From Mailhella massiliensis (GTDB lineage: Bacteria > Desulfobacterota > Desulfovibrionia > Desulfovibrionales > Desulfovibrionaceae), in assembly GCF_020741395.1 (NCBI RefSeq), contig NZ_DYZA01000223.1, positions 1 to 11,560 of the forward strand: a DNA stretch of 11,560 nucleotides, in the 5' to 3' direction. The number at the start of each line of letters is the position of its first letter. Position 1 is the first letter of the stretch. The translations under genes and the position numbers were made by a program. Positions 5,838 through 11,560 of the stretch are shown piece after piece. A model generated the notes under the pieces. The model was not told the origin of the DNA and did not search any database. It saw nothing but the letters and a program-made list of their open reading frames with translations.

Positions 5838-7688
5838 CTACATGAAGCGTGTAAGAATGAGCGATACCGCCGGAACATAGGTGACGATGAGCAGCATGAC
5901 AAGCATGGACAGAAGCAGCGGCACCGCCGCAAGCGCGATCCTTTCCGTGCGCTCGTCGGAAATGGCCGCCGCCACGAACAGACTCTGCCCGATGGGCGGG
6001 GTAATAAAGCCTATGGCCAGGTTGCACACCATGATTACGCCGAAATGCACCGGATCCACTCCCAGTTTGATCATCATGGGCATGAGAATGGGGGCCAGAA
6101 TCAGTGTGGCCGAAGCAGATTCCATGAGCGCACCCACCACGAGCAGCAGGAGGTTCACGATAAGCAGCATGGCGATCTTGTTGGAGGTAAGGGTGAGCAT
6201 CCACTCGGAGATGAGGTCGGGGATCTGCTCAATGGCCATAACGTACCCGAATACGCTGGCCATGGCTACGAGGAAAAGCACCGTGGCGGCGGTAACGGAG
6301 CTGTCCACCAGCACCTCTATCATGTTCTTGAGCGTGATCCCCTTCAGTACGAACATGCCCACAAGGAAGCCGTACAACGCGGCCACGCCCGCAGCTTCCG
6401 TAGGCGTCATGATACCGCCGTAGATACCGCCCAGGATGATGACGGGAACCATAAGCGCCCAGCGGGCATCCCACAGAGCCTTGCCTATTTCACCCCAGCT
6501 GTATTCCTTGTCTTCGCCCTTCCAGCCGTTCTTCTTGGAAATATACCAGGCCACGCCCATGAGCATGCCCGCAGTGATGAGACCGGGGAGAATCCCGCCC
6601 ACAAAGAGCTTGCCGATGGAGACATTGGTGATGACGCCGTAAAGCACAAAGGGGTTGCTCGGAGGGATCATGACACCGATAGCACTGGAGCAGGCCACTA
6701 TGGCGGCGGAAAAAGCCTTGGAGTAGCCGCGTTCCACCATGGCGGGAATAGTGATCATGCCTATGGCCGCGCAGGTGGCGATGCCGGAGCCGGAAATGGC
6801 TCCGAAGAAGGTACAGGCCACCACGGTAGCCATGGCCAGGCCGCCGGTGCGGCGGCCGAGCATCATGTCGGCAAGGCCGATGAGCTGTCCGGAAAGCCCG
6901 CCTTTCCCCATGAAAATCCCCGCGAGCACGAAGAAGAACACTGCGAGCATGGGGAAGGAGTCCAGCGAGTTATAGGCCGTCTGGGCGATGATATTCATCT
7001 GCAGGAAGCCGGATGCATGGATGGCGAAGGCCCCGGCGATGCCGAGCACCACGGCAATGGGAATGCCGAGCACCATACCGCCGAACAAGGTGAGCAGCAG
7101 GACGAAGGTGGGGCTGTGCTCAATAAACACCATGGGCGCGCTAAGGGCGACCGCAAGAAAAATGGCGAGCACAAGCTGCAATACGCCGGTTTCCCTCACG
7201 AGCTTCACGCTGTCCTGAATCACACGTATGCTCTGAGCCAAAAAACCGAAAAAAAGGATGGAATAGGGCAGGTAATAGGGAATACGGAGGGTCGGCGTTT
7301 CCTGCGGGAACTGGAACTGGAGCCTTATAAGGCGAACAGCCAGAAACACGATGATGCTTGTAAGAGCAAACGTGGCAACATTGTTGAAGAGCAGGACGAA
7401 ATTATGGTACTTCTTCGGGACAAGCCAGTCGATGAACGCCGTCATGCGTATATTTTCACGACGTTTGATAACAAGAGGAACAGCGAAATAGGTACCCCAT
7501 ATCAGTGAAAAAAGAGCGAGCTCTTCCACTGCCGAGGTATCGACGTTCATCTTGAACCAGCTGCCGAGAAAATAACGGGCAAACACCTGATAGGGAATGA
7601 GCAGACACGCAGCCACACAGGCGATGACGATGACGGGCTTTTCCGCGTTTTCATCCAGCCAACGCAGAACTTTCTGAAATGTTGCCAT
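5838..7688 (-). CDS. dctQM: TRAP transporter, fused small (DctQ) and large (DctM) membrane subunits
   Basis: A 616-aa inner-membrane protein joining the two TRAP membrane subunits, which use a Na+ gradient to import a substrate delivered by a periplasmic binding protein. Residues 1-165 are DctQ-like: four hydrophobic segments, QVFARYF and EELALFSLIWGTYFAVPLVIKRREN. Residues 175-616 are DctM: VLGIPIAVVLG, GAISGSGIATCAAIG (296-310), IPPSNPFVLYG (341-351), GGIYGGIMTPTEAAGVAALYG (420-440) and GFITPPIGQSLF (560-571). The SGS and ITPP re-entrant-hairpin motifs are those tied to Na+ and transport in the family. Fusion of Q and M is a known arrangement. The ATG at 7688 was chosen for AGGAG 7 nt upstream. 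It follows dctP, from which it is separated by a terminator-like hairpin. Substrate not readable; the family takes organic anions, including carboxylates and sulfonates. Confidence 0.93.
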   Translation of the reverse strand: MATFQKVLRWLDENAEKPVIVIACVAACLLIPYQVFARYFLGSWFKMNVDTSAVEELALFSLIWGTYFAVPLVIKRRENIRMTAFIDWLVPKKYHNFVLLFNNVATFALTSIIVFLAVRLIRLQFQFPQETPTLRIPYYLPYSILFFGFLAQSIRVIQDSVKLVRETGVLQLVLAIFLAVALSAPMVFIEHSPTFVLLLTLFGGMVLGIPIAVVLGIAGAFAIHASGFLQMNIIAQTAYNSLDSFPMLAVFFFVLAGIFMGKGGLSGQLIGLADMMLGRRTGGLAMATVVACTFFGAISGSGIATCAAIGMITIPAMVERGYSKAFSAAIVACSSAIGVMIPPSNPFVLYGVITNVSIGKLFVGGILPGLITAGMLMGVAWYISKKNGWKGEDKEYSWGEIGKALWDARWALMVPVIILGGIYGGIMTPTEAAGVAALYGFLVGMFVLKGITLKNMIEVLVDSSVTAATVLFLVAMASVFGYVMAIEQIPDLISEWMLTLTSNKIAMLLIVNLLLLVVGALMESASATLILAPILMPMMIKLGVDPVHFGVIMVCNLAIGFITPPIGQSLFVAAAISDERTERIALAAVPLLLSMLVMLLIVTYVPAVSLILTRFM

Positions 7689-7714
7689 GGGGCGGCTCCT
7701 GGAAAAATTTTTAC

Positions 7715-7748
7715 AAAAAGGGGCAGGGGCCATACGCTCCCTGCCCCT
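7715..7748 (-). terminator. Partial (attenuating) terminator between dctP and dctQM
   Basis: On the - strand AGGGGCAGGG (complement of 7739-7748) pairs with CCCTGCCCCT (complement of 7719-7728), a 10-bp stem with a 10-nt loop. Five T follow directly (complement of 7715-7719) and further T-rich sequence lies downstream. It meets the form of an intrinsic terminator inside the operon, 14 nt after the dctP stop. It probably lets only part of the transcripts reach dctQM, which would give more binding protein than membrane protein. Confidence 0.7.
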
Positions 7749-7762
7749 GAGAGAAAGTCTTA

Positions 7763-8770
7763 TTACTTCTGCACGTCCTGAATCAGCTTGATGAATTCAG
7801 GATCGATCTGCGGCAGGTACTCGTCATACAGGGGTTGAAGGTTCTTCTTGATCTCAGCCTTTTCCGCGTCGGTAAGCTCGATGAGCTTGATGTTGTGCTG
7901 CTTGCAGTATTCCATACCCTTGGCTTCGAAATCCTGGCTCATGACCCACTCTTCCATCTGGGACTTGCGGCCGGCGTCGAGAATCATCTTCTGCTGTTCA
8001 GGGGTGAGGGCGTCGTACTTGGCCTTGTTCATGACGACGAAGATCTTCGCCATGTTGTGACGGGTAAGGAGGAAGCGGTCTTCGAGTTCGGCGCGGTTGA
8101 AGGAAGCGAAGGTGCCGAAGTTGATGATTTCGCCGTCTACGGTACCCTGCTGGAGAGCGGTGTACACTTCGGTCCAGCCCACGGGGCAGGGGTTCATGGC
8201 AAGGGCGTTCACAAATTCCTTTTCAATGGGGCTCATGGTCACGCGGGCCTTGACGCCGCGCGCGGTGGCCAGATTCTCCACGCCGGAGCGGGGAGTGAAG
8301 GCATAGCTTCTGAAGGGAGTGTCGAGGGTCATGATGAGCTTCAGGCCGACCTTCTGGGCCTCGCCGTCCACATACTTGTAAAGCACGCCGTCATAGTGAT
8401 CAAAGGCCTTCAGGAACTGCTCATTCTTGGAGAATTCCACCATGTAGGGCAGATCCATGGCCAGAAGGGGCTTGATGAACAGGTTGAGCTGGCTCTGGCC
8501 GATGAGGCTGAAGTCCAGCGAACCCTGCTGGGCCATTTCGGTGGTGACGCGGTCGTTGCCGAGCACGCCGTTGCTCATGACGCGCACTTCAAACTCGCCC
8601 TTGGAAATCTCTTCCAGATTCTTGGCGAACTGATTGCAGCCAAAGGTATAGTCGTCATTGGGGCCGCCGGTATTGGCCAGACGGAAGACGGTTTTAGCGT
8701 CGGAAGACAGAGGGGCCAGCATCATGCCGGTAACGGCAAGAACCACGCAAAGTACGGAACGCAGATTCAT
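7763..8770 (-). CDS. dctP: TRAP transporter substrate-binding protein, DctP family
   Basis: A 335-aa periplasmic binding protein that captures the ligand and hands it to DctQM. Residues 1-25 are a Sec signal peptide ending SSDA. The mature protein shows the DctP course: FRLANTGGPNDDYTFGCNQFAKNLEE, GDxxxTTEMAQQGSLDFSLIG (about 70-91), then GVKARV with Arg176, the family arginine that usually forms a salt bridge with the ligand's carboxylate (or sulfonate), followed by PCPVGWTEVYTALQQGTVDGEIIN (194-217). An acidic ligand is therefore likely. The C-terminal half has the typical long helix LTPEQQKMILDAG. Start ATG at 8770 has AAGGAG 6 nt upstream. It lies 135 nt after the flavoenzyme gene and 74 nt before dctQM. 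The specific ligand cannot be assigned. Confidence 0.94.
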   Translation of the reverse strand: MNLRSVLCVVLAVTGMMLAPLSSDAKTVFRLANTGGPNDDYTFGCNQFAKNLEEISKGEFEVRVMSNGVLGNDRVTTEMAQQGSLDFSLIGQSQLNLFIKPLLAMDLPYMVEFSKNEQFLKAFDHYDGVLYKYVDGEAQKVGLKLIMTLDTPFRSYAFTPRSGVENLATARGVKARVTMSPIEKEFVNALAMNPCPVGWTEVYTALQQGTVDGEIINFGTFASFNRAELEDRFLLTRHNMAKIFVVMNKAKYDALTPEQQKMILDAGRKSQMEEWVMSQDFEAKGMEYCKQHNIKLIELTDAEKAEIKKNLQPLYDEYLPQIDPEFIKLIQDVQK

Positions 8771-8865
8771 GAGGACTCCTTCTTGCTGAGGGACAAGGAT
8801 GTGTGAACAACGGAAAAACTGCCCCGGTTTCCAGAGCGATGTTCCATCACGGTAATGTCGTGGAG

Positions 8866-8890
8866 GGGAACGGCGCTCTGCGCCGTTCCC
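8866..8890 (-). promoter_or_regulatory. Stem-loop between the flavoenzyme gene and dctP
   Basis: A perfect 11-bp stem, GGGAACGGCGC (8866-8876) with GCGCCGTTCCC (8880-8890), loop 3 nt, starting 15 nt after the flavoenzyme stop. On the transcribed strand CTCCACGAC follows, with no T-tract, so it is not a standard intrinsic terminator. It may protect the 3' end of an upstream processed RNA. In the remaining 95 bases before dctP I see neither a -24/-12 element nor a good sigma-70 promoter, so read-through from upstream is the simplest view. Confidence 0.5.
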
Positions 8891-8905
8891 GTTAAAGGTT
8901 ATGTC

Positions 8906-10897
8906 CTACAGGCGGGCAGCCGCATCCCAGCCGGATTCAATGGCCGTCCTGATGGTACCCACGTTGTCGCAATCGCCCACATTGATGACGTCAAAGGCCG
9001 TATCGGCAAAGGCGTCCCTTTCCGCCGCGAGGGAACGGGAACCCGCGCTCACGATGACGGTATCGGCTTCCAGCAGGTTTTCCTTACCGTCCTTGTCGCG
9101 CACAGTCACGCCTTTGTCGGAAATGCCGACGCAAAGCATTTCGGTGAGGGCCGTCACATGGTTCAGCCCCATGTGTTCCTCAAGGCTCATACGCTCGGAA
9201 ATCTGGGAGTTTGCAGCCAGCCACTTGGTCATTTCCACCACGGTTACTTCATGCCCCTTGCCGGCGAGCTGAATGGAAAGTTCGCAACCTACGGAACCGC
9301 CGCCCACGATGACAACCTTTTTGCCCACCTTGTCTTCATTGCCGAACACGTCCCATGCCAGCGTAGCATGCTCGATACCAGGAATGGGCGGCACGTTCTG
9401 CGTCGCGCCCACGGCCACGATGCAGGCGTCGAAATCGGCGTCTTCGATGAGCTTCGGAGTGGCCTTGGTGTTCAAAAGTACCGTGACGTTGCTCTTGGCA
9501 AGCTGGGTGATGAAGTATTCGCGCAGGTCGCGCACATGGTTCTTGAACCACAGATGATCGGGATAGAGAGCAAGCTGGCCGCCCAGCCTGTCGCCCTGTT
9601 CAAACAGCGTCACGTCATGGCCGCGCTCGGAGGCCTTGAGGGCAGCCTGCATGCCGGCCACGCCACCACCCACCACAGCCACCTTCTTCGGCGTGGTTTC
9701 ACGCAGCATGTATTCCTTGTACTGGCCCTGCCGGTACAGGGGGTTCACGGAGCAGTGCCCATCGAAGGTAGCGGTGTCGGAAATGTTCACTTCGGTAGTC
9801 AGAGAGCCGCGGCGACCGCCGTCCAGGCAATAATCGCAACGGATACAGGGGCGGATATCTTCTTCGCGGCCTTCGCGCACCTTATTGAACCAATACGGAT
9901 CAGCCACGGACTGACGGCCGATGAGCACATAGTCGCACTTGCCTTCGGCAATGAGTTTTTCCGCCGTGGCCGCGCTGCCTATGGCACCCACAACGCCCAC
10001 AGGCACCTTCACGCCGGCCTTCTTCAGAGTATAGGCGGCTTCGGCGTTGTGGGCTTCAGGCACGAAACAGGTAGGATGCATTTTCGGACGGGCATGGGCG
10101 TCGAGACGCGTACCGCAGGAAACATGGATCATGTCCACATAATCCTGGAAGATCAGAGCCTGCTGGGCGCAATCGTCAGGAGTGATGCCTCCTTCCTTCT
10201 TGTCGTCGCCGTTGAGACGCACTTCTATGATCATGTCATAGCCTATGGCGTCGCGAATAGCCTTGATGACTTCCAGAGGATAGCGGCAGCGGTTTTCCAC
10301 GGAACCGCCGTATTCATCGGTACGCTTGTTGCACAGCGGGGAGAGGAAGTTGTTCATCAGCCAGCCGTGGCCGTAATGCAGAAGGATGCCGTCGAAGCCG
10401 GAACGCATGGCGAGCACGGCGGCATCCACATACATTTTCTTGACGTCCTCCATGTCCTTCTTGTCCATGGCCTTGGTCATACGGCCGTTGTACATGAAGG
10501 CGCTGGAACTGATGAGCTCGTATCCCGGCCAGGGAAGCATGCAGCAGCCGGCATGGTAGATTTCGCACAGCGTCTTGGTGCCGTACATGTGCGCGGGTCG
10601 CTGGAGATTGTGCATATAGATGAATCCGTCGACCTCATCATCCAGCACCAGGTCGCCGCGATGGCCGCCGTTGGCGGGAATTTCCATGGGAACGGTGATG
10701 CAGGCCGCGCCGCCGCGGGCCCAGTGCATGTAAAATTCCACGCCATCGCGGTTAAGGCGATGATGAGAGTCCACGATATCGCCCTGGGAGCCGATGGGAG
10801 GAACCATGATGCGGTGTTTAAAGGTAACCTGCCCCTTCTTGCCGACGGTAAGCGGAGTAAAGACATGGGGATACTTTTCTTTGTACAGTGGTTTCAT
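8906..10897 (-). CDS. FMN/[4Fe-4S]/FAD NAD(P)H-dependent oxidoreductase, old yellow enzyme/FadH/BaiCD family
   Basis: A 663-aa cytosolic flavoenzyme built like 2,4-dienoyl-CoA reductase, 2-enoate reductase and BaiCD/BaiH. Residues 1-345 are the FMN TIM barrel: HRIMVPPIGS, HYGHGWLMNNFLSP (174-187), NKRTDEYGGSVENRCR (190-205), GAIGSAATAEKLIAEGKCDYVLIGR (304-328). Trp179 sits where E. coli FadH has its catalytic Tyr, a change I recall in the BaiCD/BaiH-like branch. Cys351, 354, 357 and 382 should hold a [4Fe-4S] cluster, but the spacing (x2, x2, x24) differs from the usual x2, x3, x11. An FAD site follows (VVGGGVAG, 408-415, then EQGDRLGGQL) and an NAD(P)H site (VIVGGGSVGCE, 529-539). Electrons should run NAD(P)H, FAD, FeS, FMN, then an activated C=C. 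The start ATG has GGGAGGA upstream. First gene of the operon; with an importer and an SDR behind it, the substrate is probably an imported unsaturated acid (inference). Confidence 0.9.
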   Translation of the reverse strand: MKPLYKEKYPHVFTPLTVGKKGQVTFKHRIMVPPIGSQGDIVDSHHRLNRDGVEFYMHWARGGAACITVPMEIPANGGHRGDLVLDDEVDGFIYMHNLQRPAHMYGTKTLCEIYHAGCCMLPWPGYELISSSAFMYNGRMTKAMDKKDMEDVKKMYVDAAVLAMRSGFDGILLHYGHGWLMNNFLSPLCNKRTDEYGGSVENRCRYPLEVIKAIRDAIGYDMIIEVRLNGDDKKEGGITPDDCAQQALIFQDYVDMIHVSCGTRLDAHARPKMHPTCFVPEAHNAEAAYTLKKAGVKVPVGVVGAIGSAATAEKLIAEGKCDYVLIGRQSVADPYWFNKVREGREEDIRPCIRCDYCLDGGRRGSLTTEVNISDTATFDGHCSVNPLYRQGQYKEYMLRETTPKKVAVVGGGVAGMQAALKASERGHDVTLFEQGDRLGGQLALYPDHLWFKNHVRDLREYFITQLAKSNVTVLLNTKATPKLIEDADFDACIVAVGATQNVPPIPGIEHATLAWDVFGNEDKVGKKVVIVGGGSVGCELSIQLAGKGHEVTVVEMTKWLAANSQISERMSLEEHMGLNHVTALTEMLCVGISDKGVTVRDKDGKENLLEADTVIVSAGSRSLAAERDAFADTAFDVINVGDCDNVGTIRTAIESGWDAAARL

Positions 10898-10919
10898 CGA
10901 CTTCCTCCCGATGTTTGAT

Positions 10920-10974
10920 CATCCGGCCGGAACCGGCGTTTCCCATGCACCACGGGAACCAGTATGGCCGGATG
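10920..10974 (-). promoter_or_regulatory. Long structured 5' leader of the flavoenzyme-TRAP operon
   Basis: A 55-nt imperfect hairpin between the predicted transcription start (about 11014) and the ribosome binding site. The outer stem is 9 bp: CATCCGGCC (10920-10928) with GGCCGGATG (10966-10974). Inside, CCGG/CUGG pairs and the stem TTCCC (10940-10944) with GGGAA (10954-10958) continue it across small internal loops. No T-tract follows on the - strand. It matches no riboswitch class I recognise. It could stabilise the mRNA or bind a regulator. Confidence 0.45.
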
Positions 10975-11024
10975 CCGTAAAATTTCATGCTGTAATGAAA
11001 AGCTTGCCTTTTCTCCTTTCTCTA

Positions 11025-11040
11025 TGCTAATTTTATGCCA
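11025..11040 (-). promoter_or_regulatory. Sigma-54 (-24/-12) promoter for the minus-strand operon
   Basis: Read on the - strand: TGGCATAAAATTAGCA. The invariant GG (-25/-24, complement of 11038-11039) and GC (-13/-12, complement of 11026-11027) are separated by exactly 10 bases, and TGGCA matches the -24 core fully; the -12 core is TAGCA against TTGCA. Predicted start near 11014, giving a leader of about 117 nt before the flavoenzyme ATG. It is supported by an IHF match and repeated upstream sites at the expected distances, and by a divergent gene that looks like the sensor part of a sigma-54 activator. Promoter identity rests on reading, not on scoring. Confidence 0.7.
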
Positions 11041-11057
11041 TAGTATTTCTCTTTTAT

Positions 11058-11070
11058 TATCAAGAGGTTA
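11058..11070 (+). promoter_or_regulatory. IHF-binding site, full consensus match
   Basis: TATCAAGAGGTTA matches WATCAANNNNTTR at every fixed position, with AT-rich sequence on its 5' side as is usual for IHF sites. Its centre is about 50 bp upstream of the predicted sigma-54 start, between promoter and the upstream repeats, where IHF bends DNA to bring an activator to the polymerase. It also overlaps AAGAGG (11062-11067), the Shine-Dalgarno of the divergent regulator gene. Confidence 0.6.
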
Positions 11071-11074
11071 TAAA

Positions 11075-11560
11075 ATGAACGAAAAACTGACTTCCAAAAT
11101 ATCAGAGCTTTCCTCCTATATATCGGAATTAAAGAATAATGACTCCGATATAATGGATCATTATGAGACCTATATCGGCGCCGTGGAAAGGCTTATTCAG
11201 GGGGACACGCTGGAAGAAAGCCTGAACGCCCTTTTTCTCTATCTTTCCGAAATACTGCCTCTGACCTACCTGTTCTATACTCCGCCCTATGAAAGCCAGG
11301 AAAGCAACCACATACACATCAACCGTGATGGCGTGCGCCTTTTTAAAAATATCAAGACGCCGACACGCACACAGATCAACCGTATTTTCGAGCATCGGGC
11401 AAAATTCAGCACCAACAAAATGTTCTACATCAAGTCCAGCAATTATATGGATACCTTTTTCAACATAATCACAAGCCAGGTAAAAATAGAATCGCCATGT
11501 CTGTATTTTTATTTCTTATACCGTGGTCAGGTACAGGGAAGCATTTACTTCGGCTGTTCC
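11075..11560 (+). CDS. Probable sigma-54-dependent activator, N-terminal GAF-like sensor part (3' end outside window)
   Basis: An open frame of 162 codons that runs off the window without a stop. ATG at 11075 with AAGAGG (11062-11067) 7 nt upstream. The seen part starts with a short helical, charged segment (KISELSSYISELKNNDSD) and continues with LEESLNALFLYLSEILPLTYLFY (about 46-68) and ends LYFYFLYRGQVQGSIYFGCS. This course, with the closing RGQVQGSIYF strand, resembles the GAF-like sensor domains found at the N-terminus of sigma-54 activators in Desulfovibrionaceae. The AAA+ domain (GAFTGA, Walker motifs) and the Fis-type helix-turn-helix would lie outside, so the class is inferred, helped by the sigma-54 promoter and IHF site of the divergent operon. 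The gene is clearly AT-richer than the rest of the window. A weak promoter, TTGCCT (11004) and TAATTT (11028), may serve it. Confidence 0.6.
   Translation, partial: MNEKLTSKISELSSYISELKNNDSDIMDHYETYIGAVERLIQGDTLEESLNALFLYLSEILPLTYLFYTPPYESQESNHIHINRDGVRLFKNIKTPTRTQINRIFEHRAKFSTNKMFYIKSSNYMDTFFNIITSQVKIESPCLYFYFLYRGQVQGSIYFGCS
11119..11178. promoter_or_regulatory. Three evenly spaced octamers, candidate upstream activator sites
   Basis: TATATCGG occurs at 11119-11126 and 11171-11178 on the + strand, and as CCGATATA at 11145-11152. Start-to-start spacing is 26 bp both times, with orientation alternating, so each neighbouring pair forms an inverted repeat with an 18-bp gap. They fall in three different codon phases of the regulator gene, so a protein repeat does not explain them. 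Relative to the predicted sigma-54 start they lie at about -105, -131 and -157, the usual range for enhancer sites. A second inverted repeat, ATAATGA (11136-11142) with TCATTAT (11158-11164), brackets the middle copy. Function as binding sites of the divergent regulator is inferred. Confidence 0.45.

Noticed and set aside
5786..5932. Upstream extension of the dehydrogenase into dctQM
   Set aside because: The added residues (Cys/Arg-rich) are unlike any SDR, and the motif spacing is right only from 5785.
5466..7508. 680-codon open frame on the + strand, rich in His and Gly
   Set aside because: Antisense to dctQM and the dehydrogenase. The His/Gly-rich composition is what the reverse complement of membrane-protein codons gives.
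7689..7733. Upstream extension of dctQM
   Set aside because: It runs into the terminator stem; the ATG at 7688 has a good AGGAG and begins a normal DctQ helix.
8780..8865. Possible sigma-54 promoter before dctP (TGGAAC... and TGGAAA...)
   Set aside because: GG and GC are not 10 bases apart in either case, so the required spacing fails.
5033..10897. Reading the operon as a bile-acid (bai) gene cluster
   Set aside because: OYE plus SDR recalls BaiCD/BaiH and BaiA, but BaiB, BaiE, BaiF and BaiG are absent and a TRAP importer is present, so the likeness is only at family level.
8855..10918. 687-codon open frame on the + strand
   Set aside because: It covers the flavoenzyme gene exactly on the opposite strand. 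The minus-strand product has all cofactor motifs, while this one has none.

Overview
The window looks like a chromosomal segment of a GC-rich, diderm, anaerobic delta-type proteobacterium. The best guess is the Desulfovibrionaceae (Desulfovibrio/Bilophila/Mailhella-like). This rests on an envelope LolA, the truB-rpsO-pnp order, a TRAP transporter of fused DctQM type, and a divergently read gene resembling a GAF-sensor sigma-54 activator. The genus is an inference; no rRNA or other marker is present.

Left part (1-4778, + strand): housekeeping genes. It opens with the last 68 codons of enolase, followed by two hairpins that look like terminators. Next come lolA (periplasmic lipoprotein carrier, with a terminator overlapping its stop codon), truB (tRNA Psi55 synthase), rpsO (ribosomal protein S15) and pnp (polynucleotide phosphorylase). 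The leaders of rpsO and pnp carry small hairpins next to or over their ribosome binding sites. rpsO and pnp are autoregulated in other bacteria. A strong bidirectional terminator (4827-4861) separates this block from the next.

Right part (5033-10897, - strand): an accessory operon, in transcription order: a 663-aa FMN/[4Fe-4S]/FAD 'old yellow enzyme'-type oxidoreductase (2,4-dienoyl-CoA reductase/2-enoate reductase/BaiCD family), a TRAP solute-binding protein (dctP), a fused TRAP membrane protein (dctQM), and a YdfG/IsfD-like short-chain dehydrogenase. The natural reading is uptake of an organic anion (carboxylate or sulfonate) followed by cytoplasmic reduction of a C=C bond and of a carbonyl. 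The substrate cannot be named from sequence.

Far right (10898-11560): a compact control region and the start of a divergent, AT-richer regulator gene that runs off the window. Reading away from the operon there is a structured 5' leader, a good -24/-12 sigma-54 promoter (TGGCAT-N5-TAGCA), a 13/13 match to the IHF consensus centred near -50, and three copies of the octamer TATATCGG in alternating orientation spaced exactly 26 bp. The octamers lie at about -105 to -164, inside the first codons of the regulator. This is the textbook enhancer / IHF / sigma-54 promoter layout and is the most interesting signal in the window.
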